Shown here in pieces: positions 1-15,949 of a stretch of DNA of 64,000 nt (position 1 is its first letter; every line of letters starts with the position of its first letter). The position numbers and the translations under genes are program-made. Source of the DNA: Nymphaea colorata (lineage: Eukaryota; Streptophyta; Magnoliopsida; Nymphaeales; Nymphaeaceae). The notes beneath the pieces were generated by a model, which was given only the letters and a program-made list of their open reading frames with translations, had not been told where the DNA came from and ran no database searches. The stretch is from contig NC_045146.1 in the NCBI RefSeq assembly GCF_008831285.2, forward strand, positions 25,067,703 to 25,131,702. The letters run 5' to 3'.

Positions 1-3555
<3,555 letters not shown>

Positions 3556-3640
3556 GAGGATTGCATGCTCGATGACGGTCTAGCAGACTAGAAGGCAGGC
3601 AATTGATATTTAGGAGTTTTGATCCTTTTTGTTGTTTTCG

Positions 3641-3646
3641 AATAAA
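3641..3646 (+). promoter_or_regulatory. Possible polyadenylation signal of the TPI gene
   Basis: AATAAA lies 86 bp after the TPI stop codon, a normal distance for a plant 3' UTR. Plant signals are loose, so this is only a candidate. Confidence 0.4.
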
Positions 3647-5074
3647 AGAATGGCATATGCACTGTTTTTGGTGATTTTTCCAAGAAGCAAGAGTAGGAAA
3701 AGAACTGTTCAGTCTGTTGGACCTCACAAGCATGAAATTTTGTCAGAATGATTTTCACAAAATGGGCAGTTCATTCCTAAATTCACGACGGCAAGCTGCC
3801 GATAACCCCAAGAATTCCAACCCAAAGGGCCATTGGTTGTGCTACTGCAACCTATCCGTCTAAATATTGGTCCAGCTACCTACCGATTGGCAAAATGGGT
3901 GGGGACGGTTAGGCACGGCTGCTGAATAGGGAGACTAAAAGCGCTTGACAAAGAAATTCTTTTATAAGTAAAATCTTCAAAGTCTGGCTTCTCCTTGGTT
4001 CTTTTTTTTTAATCCGATTTTATTTTTTAAATATTCTATCCCAACTGTTCTTTTGGAGACACTTGTGCTTCTGCCCTTGTTAATTGAAAACATTCCTTTT
4101 CAGCCGCCTCAGCGCAAATATATATTCATTTTATGTTTGGGATTCAACAACATTTTTTACAAGTAATGCAAAGTTCCCAATTTTAGATTTGGACATATAC
4201 GTGCAATTTATGTGCTAGGATGTGTAAAATCGACCTTCAAATTTGGATCGGACATTATATGGGACTTTCTAGCACTTGAATATTAGCAGACATAGAAATG
4301 CCAAGACTTGATGATCCAGAAGACACATTTCTATATCGAGAAAGAGCTTGAGATTTACTGTTCGAAACGAATCACGTACATCGCATCTGCTTCGTTAAGT
4401 TTCAGTAGAACAAATTAAAATCTTAACATCACAACAGTTCTCGCCGTTATCTTTGTTTTTAAGTACTTTTCCATTCCCCATAAATCACAACAATAACAAG
4501 ACCAACAAGGGAGAAAACTGAGAAGGGAGAGAGCTTTTTTTTTTTTCCCCTTAAATATCGCTCAGGTGATGGAATTCAGAAAAATAAAGCACAAAGTTCA
4601 GGGACAAAATGACCAAGGTTAAGGTGACGTGCACTTGATTAACTGCGAAAAAACGTTGGGGTCCTAAGCATAATCGGATTAAGTGTGTTCCCAACTTTCC
4701 ATCACATTCAAAAACTTTAGCTGTGTTTCGGAAAATCATCAAGGAAAAAAGTGAGTTCATTGTGCTGACAAACAATAAAGAGCACCATTCGTTCTGAACA
4801 TGCAAAGCATCAGCAATGAATTTGTTAATCGCAAGAAGGCGGACATGAATTCACAATCACCTATCATCAGACACATATTTTAGGGGGAAAAACCTGAAAA
4901 AGGTAGAGAAAAGTTTGCTGCAAAACGAGGATCCCGTGCTTCCAAGCTGATTTTCAAAACCTAACGGTCAATGCCACCAAACTTCATATCCCACAGAAAG
5001 ACTACTCCCTCTTTTACATCCCACTCCTCCGACCCTTCCCTTTCCCCTCCCTTTGCAGACATCTCTGCTCAATC
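3647..5074. other. Intergenic region between TPI and cysteine protease
   Basis: About 1.4 kb with no supported gene. It should hold the rest of the TPI 3' flank and the promoter and 5' UTR of the protease gene at 5075. The last 100 bp before the ATG are pyrimidine-rich, typical of a plant leader. I see no convincing TATA box. Confidence 0.6.
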
Positions 5075-7351
5075 ATGGAGCCTACAGGGCTTCCGAAACT
5101 ATCTTGCCCCCTATTCTCTCACTTTCTCGCCGTTCTTCTATTTCCTTCCATTCTTGCAGCAACTGACAATTTGGCCGGAAACCCAATTCGCCTCGTCACC
5201 GATTCCGGCCGACCGTCACTCACTCACGTGTTGCTTAATGCAGAAGAGCATTTCCATGAATTCTTGAAGCGGTTCAATAAGAAGTATTCCGGGCAGGAAG
5301 AGCACAAGCGCCGGTTTTCAATCTTCAAGAGCAATTTGCTCAAGGCAATGCACCACCAGGCATTGAATCCAACCGCCATTCATGGGATCACCAAATTCTC
5401 TGATCTTACGGAGGAGGAATTCAGTTCTATGTATCTGGGTCTGCATCAGATTCCTCGAGACTTTTCCAGGCTTGAGCCAGCACCGTTCCTACGGACTGAT
5501 GATCTGCCTGAGAGTTTCGATTGGCGAGAACGTGGAGCGGTTACCCCTGTCAAAGATCAGGTGAAGATGATGCATCACAGATAATACTTCCGCATTCTTG
5601 ATTGGTTCCCAGTCACCAAAATAATTGTTCGAAGCCATGCTTGTTCTCTGTCTGATTTCGATTCAGGGAAGCTGTGGGTCTTGTTGGAGTTTTAGCACAA
5701 CTGGAGCACTAGAGGGGGCTCATTTCCTAAAGACAGGACAACTTCTAAATCTTAGTCAGCAGCAACTAGTTGACTGTGACCATGAGGTACTTCACATACT
5801 TGCAATTAAATCTCGCTGTTGGACATGTGGGTATATTGAGAAAATCTGGTGAAGCTATTGCGGAAGATGAAATGAGAATTTTACATAAATATGCTCAAGC
5901 TTTGATAGAATAACAAAGACTTGAAACAAGCATTTTTTCGTATAAGTTCAACTCAAAAAAGGTATACATGAAAACTCAAACAAATTTGAACTTAAAAAAT
6001 CACAAAATGTGCTTATTCATTTATTTTGTGTTACTACTGTTGTGAAGATACATCCCATCGGCATCAATGTATGAAATGTTCATTTTTTGGGAGCATCATC
6101 ATACTTCACCGTATTGACATTTGAAATATGATAAAATTATAAGATAATTGGGTCATCACTCAGAGAAGTATAAAAAGAAGAAGATACTGATCTCCAGTTT
6201 AACAACTACTATCTGTAATTCTGTATCAGTGTCAACCGCTAGGGGAAGGCCTGACGTGCAATTCTGGTTGTTTTGGTGGCCTCATGACGAATGCATTTCG
6301 TTACGCAATCAAAGTAGGTGGTCTTCAAAGAGAAGAGGACTACCCATACAGAGGAATAGAAGGTGCCTGCAAGTTTGATAAATCAAAAGTTGCAGCAAAG
6401 ATGGCGAACTTCAGTATTGTTTCTACCGATGAGGATCAGATTGCAGCACATTTAGTCAAGCATGGGCCTCTGTCTGGTATGCTGTACATTGTTCAATTCC
6501 TATTTTTTGTGTCTGCAAGATCCTACTTTTCTTTCACGTGAAGCAGTCATTTAGGCGCAGTGCAGACGAAGATAGACTCGATCTTGCTCCGTTTTCTTCT
6601 TGGCATTGAGAGTTTGCCTCAACTTAATACTGTTTCCGGCCCAGCGTTGAAAGTATTCCATCGTAACCCCAGACATCTAGCCAACTGCTGTGCCTCATCC
6701 ACCGAATCCACAATATCAACTGATCATTAGTCAGTTACTTGATTCATTGAGAGAAACTCTCAACTTTCTTCTGTCAGACCTGTATCAGGAAAGTCCCCAC
6801 AGCCACATTGTTTACCTGTCATCAGAGAAGCACACCCTATATGTATTGTGTCTTTTCTCTGATTAACCTCCTCTCTGCAGTATCACGCACATCATTATGA
6901 ATAGATGCTCCAGGTATCAAACTCTAGAGTTCCTTTCGTTTGGAGGCTTTAACAGAAGCCAACTACCCAAGTGCATATAGTCATCTTAGGTGTTCATCGG
7001 CCTTATTGTGTAGACACGGAGAAATTCCACCAATGTTCTCAAGTTGCTAACTGAATCTGTATGTTTTCTCTACATCTTGCAGTAGCAATCAATTCAAAGT
7101 TCATGCAAAGCTATGTCGGTGGTGTCTCTTGCCCTCTCATATGCAGCAAGAGGTTGAACCATGGAGTCCTCCTCGTAGGCTATGGGAGTGGAGAGTACGC
7201 CAAGGAAAGACTGAGGAAGTTGCCCTTTTGGTTGATAAAAAATTCATGGGGAGCCGACTGGGGAGAGGACGGGTACTACAAGGTCTGCAGAGAACACAAC
7301 ATGTGTGGGGTTAACGACATGGTTTCCTCTGTTATAGCTGCAACTCCATAA
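5075..7351 (+). CDS. RD19/cathepsin-F-like papain-family cysteine protease
   Basis: Secretory or vacuolar C1A cysteine protease made as a proenzyme. Exons are 5075-5560, 5667-5786, 6230-6476 and 7083-7351, all GT-AG, giving 373 aa, close to the roughly 360-370 aa of RD19 proteins. In order: hydrophobic signal peptide (about residues 8-29), an I29 inhibitory prodomain ([15 protein letters not shown], then [14 protein letters not shown]), mature start near [20 protein letters not shown], catalytic Cys in [10 protein letters not shown], catalytic His in [11 protein letters not shown] and catalytic Asn in [15 protein letters not shown]. The start is the ATG giving a full signal peptide. VSCPLIC and CREHNMCGV are typical of the RD19 clade. 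Odd: the usual GCNGG motif reads GCFGG in exon 3. One glycosylation sequon (NFS) is present. The stop codon lies in a 15-bp tandem duplication (7346-7375). The gene looks intact. Confidence 0.95.
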
Positions 7352-8288
7352 ATTCATCCTCCATAAATTCATCCTATTTTAGGGTTTCTATGATGTAAGG
7401 CCAAGTACATTTCTGTCTATTCAAAGATTACAACCCTAAATAATCGTCCAGAATTTGTCCTTCGCTTCGTCCGACCGCTACTTGATTGTAGAGAAGTTAC
7501 TTGTTCGTTGGTCACTTGGTCTAATTTCCTGGTTTTCTATGCTTGCTTGGCTTGCACAAGGCAGGGTCCGCAGAGACACCGAAATCACCATGAAGGCGCA
7601 AATCGGCGCGCAACCCGTCAAGGACTGCCGTTGACTCCGCCCGTCCCTGGAGGAGGACGGCGAGTCCCCGCCATCCACAAGCACGGACGATGGACATTGC
7701 CAGTCCTCGGCCGAGGACAGACCCCCCTCATCTCATAGATGGCGGGATAACTAGGTGGATGCAGATACCAGTGACCTGTTGTGATGATGGCAGAGCCACT
7801 GCCGCCCACAACTGAGGACGGCGTCCTCGAGCTGCACGTCTCACCATTTTAGAATTTAGACCTTCATATTGTCTCTAAGGTAACCATCTTTTCGAAGTTC
7901 ACAGAGAGACATGGAAAGGTATAGGCATGCATCAAAGTCTGCTAATGGTAATTCTCAGAAACATAAAACCAGATGTTAATAACTTAATAATTAATTCTTT
8001 CTTCAAACCCACGTTTAATAAATCTCTCAGCAGGATTGAAGGTTTATTTACCATACAGGTTAAGCGAGCAGATAGAGCACTAAAGGAAAAGGATCTGATC
8101 ATTGGCCAAAACATCACAGTGATATTTCACAGAAAAACTACGTGAACACAAAATTATGCGGTGCACTCTTGTCTATCAAAGTCGGTAACAGTTTGGTTCG
8201 AGTCTCGTGCACCTACCAGTCGAGCAGACATACAACATGTTACAGAAAAGGTTAGGCATGCCTGTGCATGATGTGTTAAAGCCGTCGC
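7352..8288. other. Intergenic region with GC-rich island
   Basis: No supported gene. About 7560-7850 is much more GC-rich than its surroundings and includes the perfect 16-bp palindrome GTCCTCGGCCGAGGAC at 7703-7718. Short open frames there resemble no family I know. Both flanking genes point into this interval, so it should hold both 3' UTRs. Confidence 0.5.
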
Positions 8289-10288
8289 TTACTGAGCTTT
8301 CTGTACAACTTTGGACATGACAAAATCATCATCGCTATCGGATGTATCTGACTTACGCTTCTTCGATGAAGTTTTGAGTACAGTGTCTGAAGCATAAATT
8401 TCCTTTTCAATGTTGTTCCCCGACTTCTTTACTGTAACAGCCTTGATGGGTGTCCCAATGTTTTGCTGCGCACCTTTTTCTAATTTCCGCTCGTAGACCT
8501 TTTTTGCTTCTTCTTCTGGCAACAAGCCTCTCTCCATCATCCTGCAACCAACATGGGCCAAATTGCTTCTAAGAATGCCACTAAGAGAGACGCACGTAGA
8601 CTCGAGAAAAATGACAAAAGAAAGAGGCATTGAGGGTTGTTTAGATGCCATTTCTCTAGTTAGAACAATTTTGGGATTTAATAGCAATGAAGCTGCGTCA
8701 TTCAGAAGATACAGAAATTCTTGCATGTAGATGTAGACTATAGTTGTTACATATTCACTCCATCCAGCGATAATTTGCCAACAGAAAGGAGCCTTAAACT
8801 TCTCTGCCTTGACAGGGTATGAAACAGAGAAATCTCAATGAACTTCTGGTGATTTAGACTTGCTTCAACATTCATATAACAAAACTCTTCTTAGGGTTTC
8901 ATGCTAATTAGATGTTCTGTTAGTCAAGTGAAATATTAACGACTAGAGATCCCAACTCCTTAAATAATAAAACACAACCAGAATTCAGAAATCTAGCGTG
9001 AGACCTGGTAGTTGCATTTTCCTAGGCTTAATCAGGTATAGGAGCTTGACAAAATTCCAATAACTTTTCACAAAGCCGTCCGAAGTGTCAGAGAATACAT
9101 CGGCATTTTGGAGTTCCAAACGTTCCTGCAAACTATTAAATATGATGGCGCCAACTAAGATTAAAGAAAAACGAAAGGAATAATCCCCTCAACACCTAAA
9201 TGTTTTTACAAAGCGAATTAGGAAAACTCCACCCATGATCTTATGGTTTTTATGATTTTTCTGATTAGTCAACCCAAGTGAAGAGATCAGAAGAGCGTTC
9301 TAAACTAATTAATTGACGGGGCATGAAGATTGTATTCTGATTTTATGGGCTAATTTTTAATAGGGTAAATCAGAAGATCGTGGGTCCGCCGTCTCATACA
9401 AATTAAGAAATAAAGAAACAAACAACAAAGAAAGGTAAGCATAGGTGCCAGTAAATTTTTTACCAGACAGCCGCCATCTCGCTTGTCAGTACTTGCTCAT
9501 GCAGCGTCTCGTAGAAAACTCTCAACGGATCCCTCTGAAAATACAGGTCAATCAAATACCTTCAGCAAGACAACAAAGAAGAGCCGAAGTTACAAGGGGC
9601 TAGGGTTCTAAGAGCAGAGACTTACCGCGCTAGGTGGGTGATGCTTCTGACCGGGCAAGTCATAAACCTTCTTCTTCTTCTTCCCGCCCTCCTTATCTTT
9701 GCTCGACTTCAAAGTAGCTTCCTCCTCCTCCTTTTTCTTATTCTTCTTCACTATCGCAACTGCCTGCTTCTTCTTTTTCTTCTTCTTCTTAGCCTTCTTT
9801 TGGCAAGAACACAGTGATTAGTCGCTCCAAGAAAGAACGAAATGGGAAAAGAAAACAGAGGCTGCCTTCTAATTGGTTTGGTCTCAAATTCTACAGCATG
9901 AAGCCAAGAAACCCAAAACCAGTCGAACTAGCAAGCAGAGGAAAAGAAGAGGGAGAGAAGCCAAGAAACCCAAAACCAAAATAGGCGTACTACTCAAGCA
10001 GTCGAACTCGCAAGAAGAAAAAGAGAGAGAGAAGCCAAGAAACCCAAAACCAAGGTACAAGGGTCCCTCGATCAGTTGAACTAACAAGAAGAAAAGAAGA
10101 GAGAGAACCTTCCTACGGCCATCGGTTGGTTCAGACGTGGTCGTCATTTGACTCATTTCCGTCCTGACAACAACATCGACAATTTCCGTCCTGACAACAA
10201 CATCGACAATTGGCTTCCTCTCCACGTCAACGCTCTTCTTCTTAGCCGCCTTGGCTGCTTTCGGTTGAGTAGCGTCAGCGTCAGCCAT
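8289..10288 (-). CDS. Lysine-rich plant protein of unknown function
   Basis: Four exons on the minus strand: 10288-10109, 9796-9626, 9534-9464 and 8541-8289. All have GT-AG borders and phases join cleanly, giving 224 aa. The N-terminus (MADADATQPKAAKAAKKK) is basic. Exon 2 is a lysine/glutamate-rich tract ending KVYDLPGQKHHPPSA. Exon 3 is RDPLRVFYETLHEQVLTSEM. Exon 4 starts WMMERGLLPEEEAKKVYERK and ends in a tail with KKRKSDTSDSDDD, which resembles a nuclear localisation signal followed by an acidic Ser/Asp casein-kinase-type site. The DLPGQK-DPLRVFYE-MMERGLLP block looks like a conserved core, but I cannot name the family. Nuclear or nucleolar location is inferred from composition. Exon 1 contains an in-frame 27-bp tandem duplication that repeats VDVVVRTE. 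Confidence 0.8.
9901..10051. repeat. Three spaced copies of a 20-bp motif in intron 1
   Basis: AAGCCAAGAAACCCAAAACC occurs at 9901-9920, 9959-9978 and 10032-10051, separated by diverged AGAAGAGGGAGAG-like spacers. It lies within the first intron (9797-10108) of the minus-strand lysine-rich gene. Confidence 0.85.
10156..10209. repeat. 27-bp perfect tandem duplication in coding exon
   Basis: Two identical 27-bp units (10156-10182 and 10183-10209) lie in exon 1 of the lysine-rich gene. Because 27 is a multiple of three, the reading frame is kept and nine residues are repeated. Identity is complete, so the event is recent or the unit is still unstable. Confidence 0.95.
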
Positions 10289-11232
10289 GAACGAAAGACT
10301 CGACTTCCTCCATTTCTATCAGAAAAGAAGACTGACTTCCTTCCTTTCTCACCGTAAAACAGGCAGGTGTTGATCGATAACGGATCGTGTAGCACCAACC
10401 GCCATTTTCTTCCCTCGACGATCCGTGCAGCTCCTCCGAAAAGCGACGCAATGCGGAGTGTCGGTTTAGATTCTCGTCACAGAGACACGTTAATTTCTAC
10501 CAAGCTTCATTTGAATCAAGCGTTTTCAAATTAAGATATGAAATGTTATGACCTGTCGTCCCACTCACAGTCAGGAACCAGGTGTTCTACACAGGATTGA
10601 TCTGAAACAAGACGTATGCCTCGCGAAACCCAACTGGTTACTGTCATCTCTGCAATATAATTCTTCAGTGCCATTTATTTTTTCGTTATAGAAATTAATA
10701 TTTGCTCTTATATTAATTAACTGATGTTTGATGAATTTGCCAATCAGACTAAATGTTTTGTTTTCTATACAAGCTGGGAACCAATGAAATTTTGGCTGCA
10801 AAATGTAAGAACTTATACGCTTAGAAACCTTGGACAATGCCTAAATTATATTGTTTTAGTGTATAAATAATTATTTATAAGGAGCAATCACTAAAATTTT
10901 CTTCTTCTATTTATATATCTATAACTTTTAATTGAAGCCTTATATATAATACTTTGTCAGACTTTCTTTTGAAGGCCTATGGTACTAAAATTTAGGATCT
11001 CTTGATTATACGATCACCCTCAATAGACAATTTGACCTACAATTTCAGTTCCTTTTTTTTTTTTTTTTTGAAAAAACGCAGTTGAAAGCATGAAAAATGA
11101 CCGAAAAAAAGGATGCCAAAACGAAAAACTGTGTTTTCACCTTTTTCCGTTTTTCTTTTACTGTTTTAATGTCAGACTGCTAATTTTCTAATTTTATTTA
11201 TTGATGCTACTTATTTTTAACATTGTCTTCTT
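10289..11232. other. Intergenic region upstream of the lysine-rich gene
   Basis: Holds the promoter and 5' UTR of the minus-strand gene at its left side (pyrimidine and CpG enriched to about 10470), then AT-rich sequence with a poly-T tract near 11050. I see no gene. Confidence 0.5.
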
Positions 11233-11522
11233 AAATCGTGAAGCACCCAACAGCACCTCCATCGGCTGCTTGTCGTGCACAAAACAGTGGTTTGAGTGGA
11301 AAAAATACCTCCCCTCCCAGCCATTGCGAAAAAACCAGGTTTTTTAGCTCCAAAACGTCATTTTGAGCATGCATCCAAACGGGACCTTATAATTTTTATC
11401 AACAATATGACACAACCAAAAAAGGTGTTTCGACCTTGGCCACATTTCATTGACAAACTGTACAAACCTTGTTGCATTTGCAAATTCAGGAAACAAAGAT
11501 TTTCCTAGGAGCAGAAGATTAT

Positions 11523-11642
11523 TTACACAACCACCGAATGTGAAGCTTTTAACCTTAGAATCCTAAAAGCTAAAGAAAACAAGCTTTGTCTCCCAATGGA
11601 AGACTCAGTATTACGTCTCTTCTTGCTCAAACTACGGCTACC
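11523..11642 (-). pseudogene. Terminal-exon-like segment, copy I (unidentified gene)
   Basis: After a TTGCAG acceptor the minus strand reads 39 codons plus TAA, beginning GSRSLSKKRRNTESS and ending LKASHSVVV. The same 120-nt frame recurs at 21829-21948, 29774-29893 and 43652-43771. Basic and serine-rich; family unknown. A copy of a real last exon is inferred from the acceptor and the shared open frame. Confidence 0.45.
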
Positions 11643-13370
11643 CTGCAACATAGACATATGATATCAGTTGAGAGAGTTCAACTCAAGGACTATACAACGT
11701 GCATTTATTGTAAGCAATTCCGAAAACAGCATGTAATGTAAGGACAAGTAACACAGTAAGACGGAATTTTGAGGTTGGTAACGAAAATGATTCATAAATA
11801 AGCACAGACGTGCTCATCTATGTTATATGTGAAAGTGAGTTCAACACTGAAACTTGTAGCCAACTCCACCATCAAAAGGCACTTAACAGATGGAAACTGC
11901 ATTAACATAATATTTTTCTAGCACAGAACCATGTAATGGGACTCAGGAAATGAATGTGAGACGAGTGATTTAATGGTTCTCCAAATGTAAAAGGCCAACT
12001 TGCTCCGACAACAGATGAGAAAGTCGAGATGTTTAGGAAAAGTAGGACCGCATCAGATGTACAAGTTCAACTTAAAAAATGTCTTTTTTCATGCACTCGT
12101 ACATTGAAGCATAGAAAGAAATGATAAAATTCTCCCAATCCCTTTCATCACAACTTTTCATGTTTGGTTGAGCTTCACTAGCTAGCAATTTTCCTCAATA
12201 TAAAAATAAAATAAAAACTATAAAATTTGACAAAACACTCAGAAAAAGTAGAACTGAAAATCTCTTTAATACATAGAATTAAAGAAAGGAGAATCGATTT
12301 TGGTTTTCAAAATTTTGGTTCGTGAGAATCAAAAACAGGGAACAGCTTAAAAATCTATCAAAAATGACTGGAAGATCAAAAAGTCCTGAAATTTTGTGGG
12401 CTAATTTTCGCACAACACCAAGAATCAAATCCAAATTCAATTTTATCGCACAAGGTATACATTGATACGTCCCACCACTAGAATTAGAAAAATAATAGGT
12501 AAGCTTGAACAGAGAAAACAGAAGAAAGAGATCATTGTAATGGTGCTGGAATCTTGTAGGCCTCATCTAGGCTCTATATAGGCATACACCTTGCAATACA
12601 ACTAGTGCTTTCAAGTGTTTGAGGACAGAGCTAGGCATACACCTTGGCAACAAGGAAAGCTAAGCATGAACAGAGAAAACAAAGGAAAAAGATGATTGTG
12701 ATGGTGCAGATGCACATACCTTGAAGGTCTCAAAGCAGTGTTTGAAGACAGAGCTAGGCATACACCTTGGCAGCAGGGAGAATCTAAAGCATTTTGCCAA
12801 CTAGAGCACTATTACGTGATCTTTTATGTGTGTGTGAATTGTAAAACACACAAATATTGTATACCAAGAAGAACAGAACAAAATGAAATTTATGATAATC
12901 CAAAACAATATTGAAAAGAGGACTAGGTTTCCGCCCATGGATGGACCCTTTAAGGTGTAAAACCATTTTCAGGGTTTTCTTGAAATGTTTATATATTCTA
13001 GATTTACCATGTTGTAATATTTACTTTTTCATTATCAATCGCGGGAAGCCCATAAGTGCCTAGCAATCTATATACCATTTTCCAGAACGTGAGGCCAATG
13101 CTGTATTACTTCAAAAAGATTGCTTAATTCAACAGAATCCGCCACAATTTAGCAATCAAAAAGTGGAACTCCAGTAGGAAGTCATGACTGAACATAGAAA
13201 ATGGAATATGAAAGGCTGAGAGAGGGAGAAAACCAAGACCTAGAAGTCGTGACAAGCAATACAAGAATTAAATAAAAGCAGTTGCAAGTAAACTATTCAA
13301 CTCACAGAAACCATAGAAAAATTGCAAGGTTCTTTCAACATAATAGCAAGGCCCTCATTGTAATCCTTAC

Positions 13371-14355
13371 CTCAAACTTTGGTATATTTCTCCTCGTTCC
13401 ACCTTCAAATGCAAGTACAGGGAGGAAGGCAACAGTTCGCCCTTTTATATCCACCCAAAAGTTCTGTTTGGAAAATATTAAACTCAGAACACAAGGATAG
13501 AGAATGATAAATTTAAAAATTAATAAAGAGTTCCACAGAAAGATATGTAACCACATGTACATGAGTGGAGAAAAAGAAAAAGGAAGAAAGTAAGCTAATC
13601 AATCCTAGATTACTTTGCTAGATGAATTTCGAACATGCATAGGTGAATAACCTTCTTTATGAAGCATAGGTGAATAACTTTCTTTGTGAAAAACTGAACA
13701 TATGTCTAACAAATTATGAACACTCCAAATTATTACAAAATCAAATCTTTGGAAAAGTGATATTCTTACCAGAGGCAACTCATTCAATAAGATTCAAAAC
13801 TAATGGAAGTATGTATAATTAAAAGTATCAACAAAATATTGAGGCACATCTAAATTCTAGAAAATCAAAGGATAAGATGAAAGCCATATTTGCAAAAACA
13901 TAAGGACGTTAGGAACTTGGAACAATAAAAGGACCACAAAAATTAGAACTATACAATAATCAAATGCTGATATCTATTCAGAACCAAGTATGACCAAAAA
14001 CACCACAAGCTCAAAGGAAAAAAAAAAAGATCAAATGAATGGAAAACAAGGCACCTAGATTAAGTGCCTTGAAGAAGGTTCCAGGAAAACAGAAGATGCA
14101 GAGAAGTATGAGTTGATGTATGGTAGGGTCATGCATGAAATATGAAATTCCCATTACAGATACAGTCTAGACACGATGCCAAGTAATAATGAGCTCAGCA
14201 AATTAGATACAATAACAGATCATTGCAAACCCTTGCAAATGTTGAGCAGATACCATGTTACTATCAAATCAGATAAAACCAACATCCACGATGCTTATAT
14301 CTGATTTGCAATCAACAACAATGCCAAGAACTGTGTCGCCAACAGATGATAAATA
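13371..14355 (-). pseudogene. RRP40: Exosome subunit RRP40 fragment, copy I
   Basis: Two adjacent exons of the RNA-exosome cap protein RRP40 (EXOSC3 family). The exon at 14355-14299 reads YLSSVGDTVLGIVVDCKSD. The exon at 13463-13371 reads NFWVDIKGRTVAFLP, then VLAFEGGTRRNIPKFE, the S1-domain stretch of plant RRP40. Exon 2 has good borders (CAG acceptor, GAG|GTAAGG donor), and exon 1 has a TTTGCAG acceptor. The exon 1 donor is AT (ATAAGC) where the copy at 29174 has GT, so splicing should fail. I find no N-terminal exons, no KH domain and no C-terminal exons nearby. Called a truncated genomic (intron-bearing) pseudogene. Confidence 0.85.
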
Positions 14356-15089
14356 CTGCAAACCAGATACAGGGTCAGGTTCTGCAGTGACAATAATTAC
14401 AAGAATAAAGGCATTACTATCAACATAACAAGGAGAGAACTACACAAATACCTTGCAATGGTGAGGCAACTCCCACAGAAGCAACTTATAACATGTTATT
14501 AAGTTCTTAGATGAACAGGAAACCATGACGTAATCTTCTCAAGTTCTATCACGACATTAACTACAACACTAAAGGCATTATTATCAACATAACAGGGAGG
14601 AAAATACATAAATGATACTTCCCCTGCAACCATAAGACGTAATTGACAGCTCCCACAGAAGCAACTTATAACATGCTAAGTTATTAGATAGGCATGAAAC
14701 CATGAAACGAAGGAAGGTCAAAGAAGTTCCAGACAATGGACAAGTCTCAGGTAGCAATATATCAATCTGATCACAACTTTATTTGCCAGAATCTCTAAGA
14801 ATTTCAACTTGAGCTTTGTGAGTGCAACTGCTTGTGTGCAGGAGATATATGATCTTTCACCCAAAATATTTCATGAGTATTAAGATGTACCTCAAGGCAA
14901 TGCTATCAAGCTTCTTGAAGAGAACTCTTTACATCTCTAGGATATGAACACAGAGGAGAAACTCTCAGCCTCATAGAAAAGCACAAAAAAGGAGTAAACA
15001 TTGACTTGGAATCTCCCATGTGCAAAAGATTTCTGCAATTGATACTTGAGATTTTCACCCCCATTTTTTCTTTTTTCTTCCTTTTTTTT

Positions 15090-15457
15090 AAGCACTTCCG
15101 AGGTTTGCTTGGAGGAAAGACCACTCCATCACCTTCAACTTAGTGACAGTAGAGAAAAATCACCCCCTCTTGATGCCTTTTTTTTTTGAAGCACTTTAGA
15201 CGTTTGCTTGGAGAAACCTCATTCCATCACCTTCAGCTTAGTGACAGTAGAGAAATCCCCCGCGAGGAAGGCCATTCCACCACCTTCAGCTCAGTGATAG
15301 TACAGAAATCCTCCGTCTTGGTACCCCATATGTTTTTTTTCTTTTTTTTTGTAAGCACTTTGGAGGTTGGTCTGAAGGAACTTCATTCTATCACCTTCAA
15401 CTCAATGACAGTAGAGAAATCCCCCAGCCCCCCTCCTTTACGTGCTTTTTTCTTTTG
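15090..15457. repeat. Roughly 100-bp degenerate tandem repeat, array in copy I
   Basis: Each unit carries AGCACTT-GAGGTTTGCTT, then ATTCCATCACCTTCAGCT, then AGTGACAGTAGAGAAAT, a C-run and a T-run. Related arrays are at 19487-19828, 25992-26483, 31303-31650 and 49085-49290. Units vary mostly in the C- and T-tracts. Apparent open frames here are repeat products. Confidence 0.85.
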
Positions 15458-15949
15458 ATATCCTGTCAGAATCTTATAAAATATGAGGGTTTCTTCTCAT
15501 AGTATTTCATTGTTGAACCATTGCAAATGTCTGATTGTCAAAGTCAACGTAATATCCTTTCCCAAGCTTTCTCAACTTCATTGAACTTCTCCTCATTGCT
15601 CATATCGAAGGTCTTTCAAAATTCCTTTCAGCCAGCTTATAGCAAGAACTTGAAATTTCTCCCCTTCTTCAAGGAAATATTAAAGGTAAATAATGATATA
15701 TCTTGATGTAGACATGACACAGTGTTAGAGATTCCTAACAAAAGAATAGCTCGCGACCATAGATTGGTATACTGCTCAAGAGATCACTTCTACGCATGAA
15801 ATTAGAACTTTGTAAAATCAAGATTTCGAAGGCAACAAAAAAAATTTGAGAAATCTTATTGGAAAGTGGGTTTCAAATATTGAAAACCAAACGATTTTGA
15901 GAAAATTCACTCATTAACTCTTTCAACCCCTCTGCAACGTGGCAGAGGA

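Noticed and set aside
8165-8223. tRNA-like sequence with GGTGCAC and GTGCACC seven-base arms and a TTCGAGTC T-loop-like motif
   Set aside because: The interval between the arms is too short for D and anticodon arms, and the T-stem does not pair. At best a tRNA relic; not called.
15186-15458. Open frame with repeated FHHLQLSDSREIP blocks
   Set aside because: Product of the 100-bp tandem repeat and homopolymer tracts; low complexity and not consistent between arrays.
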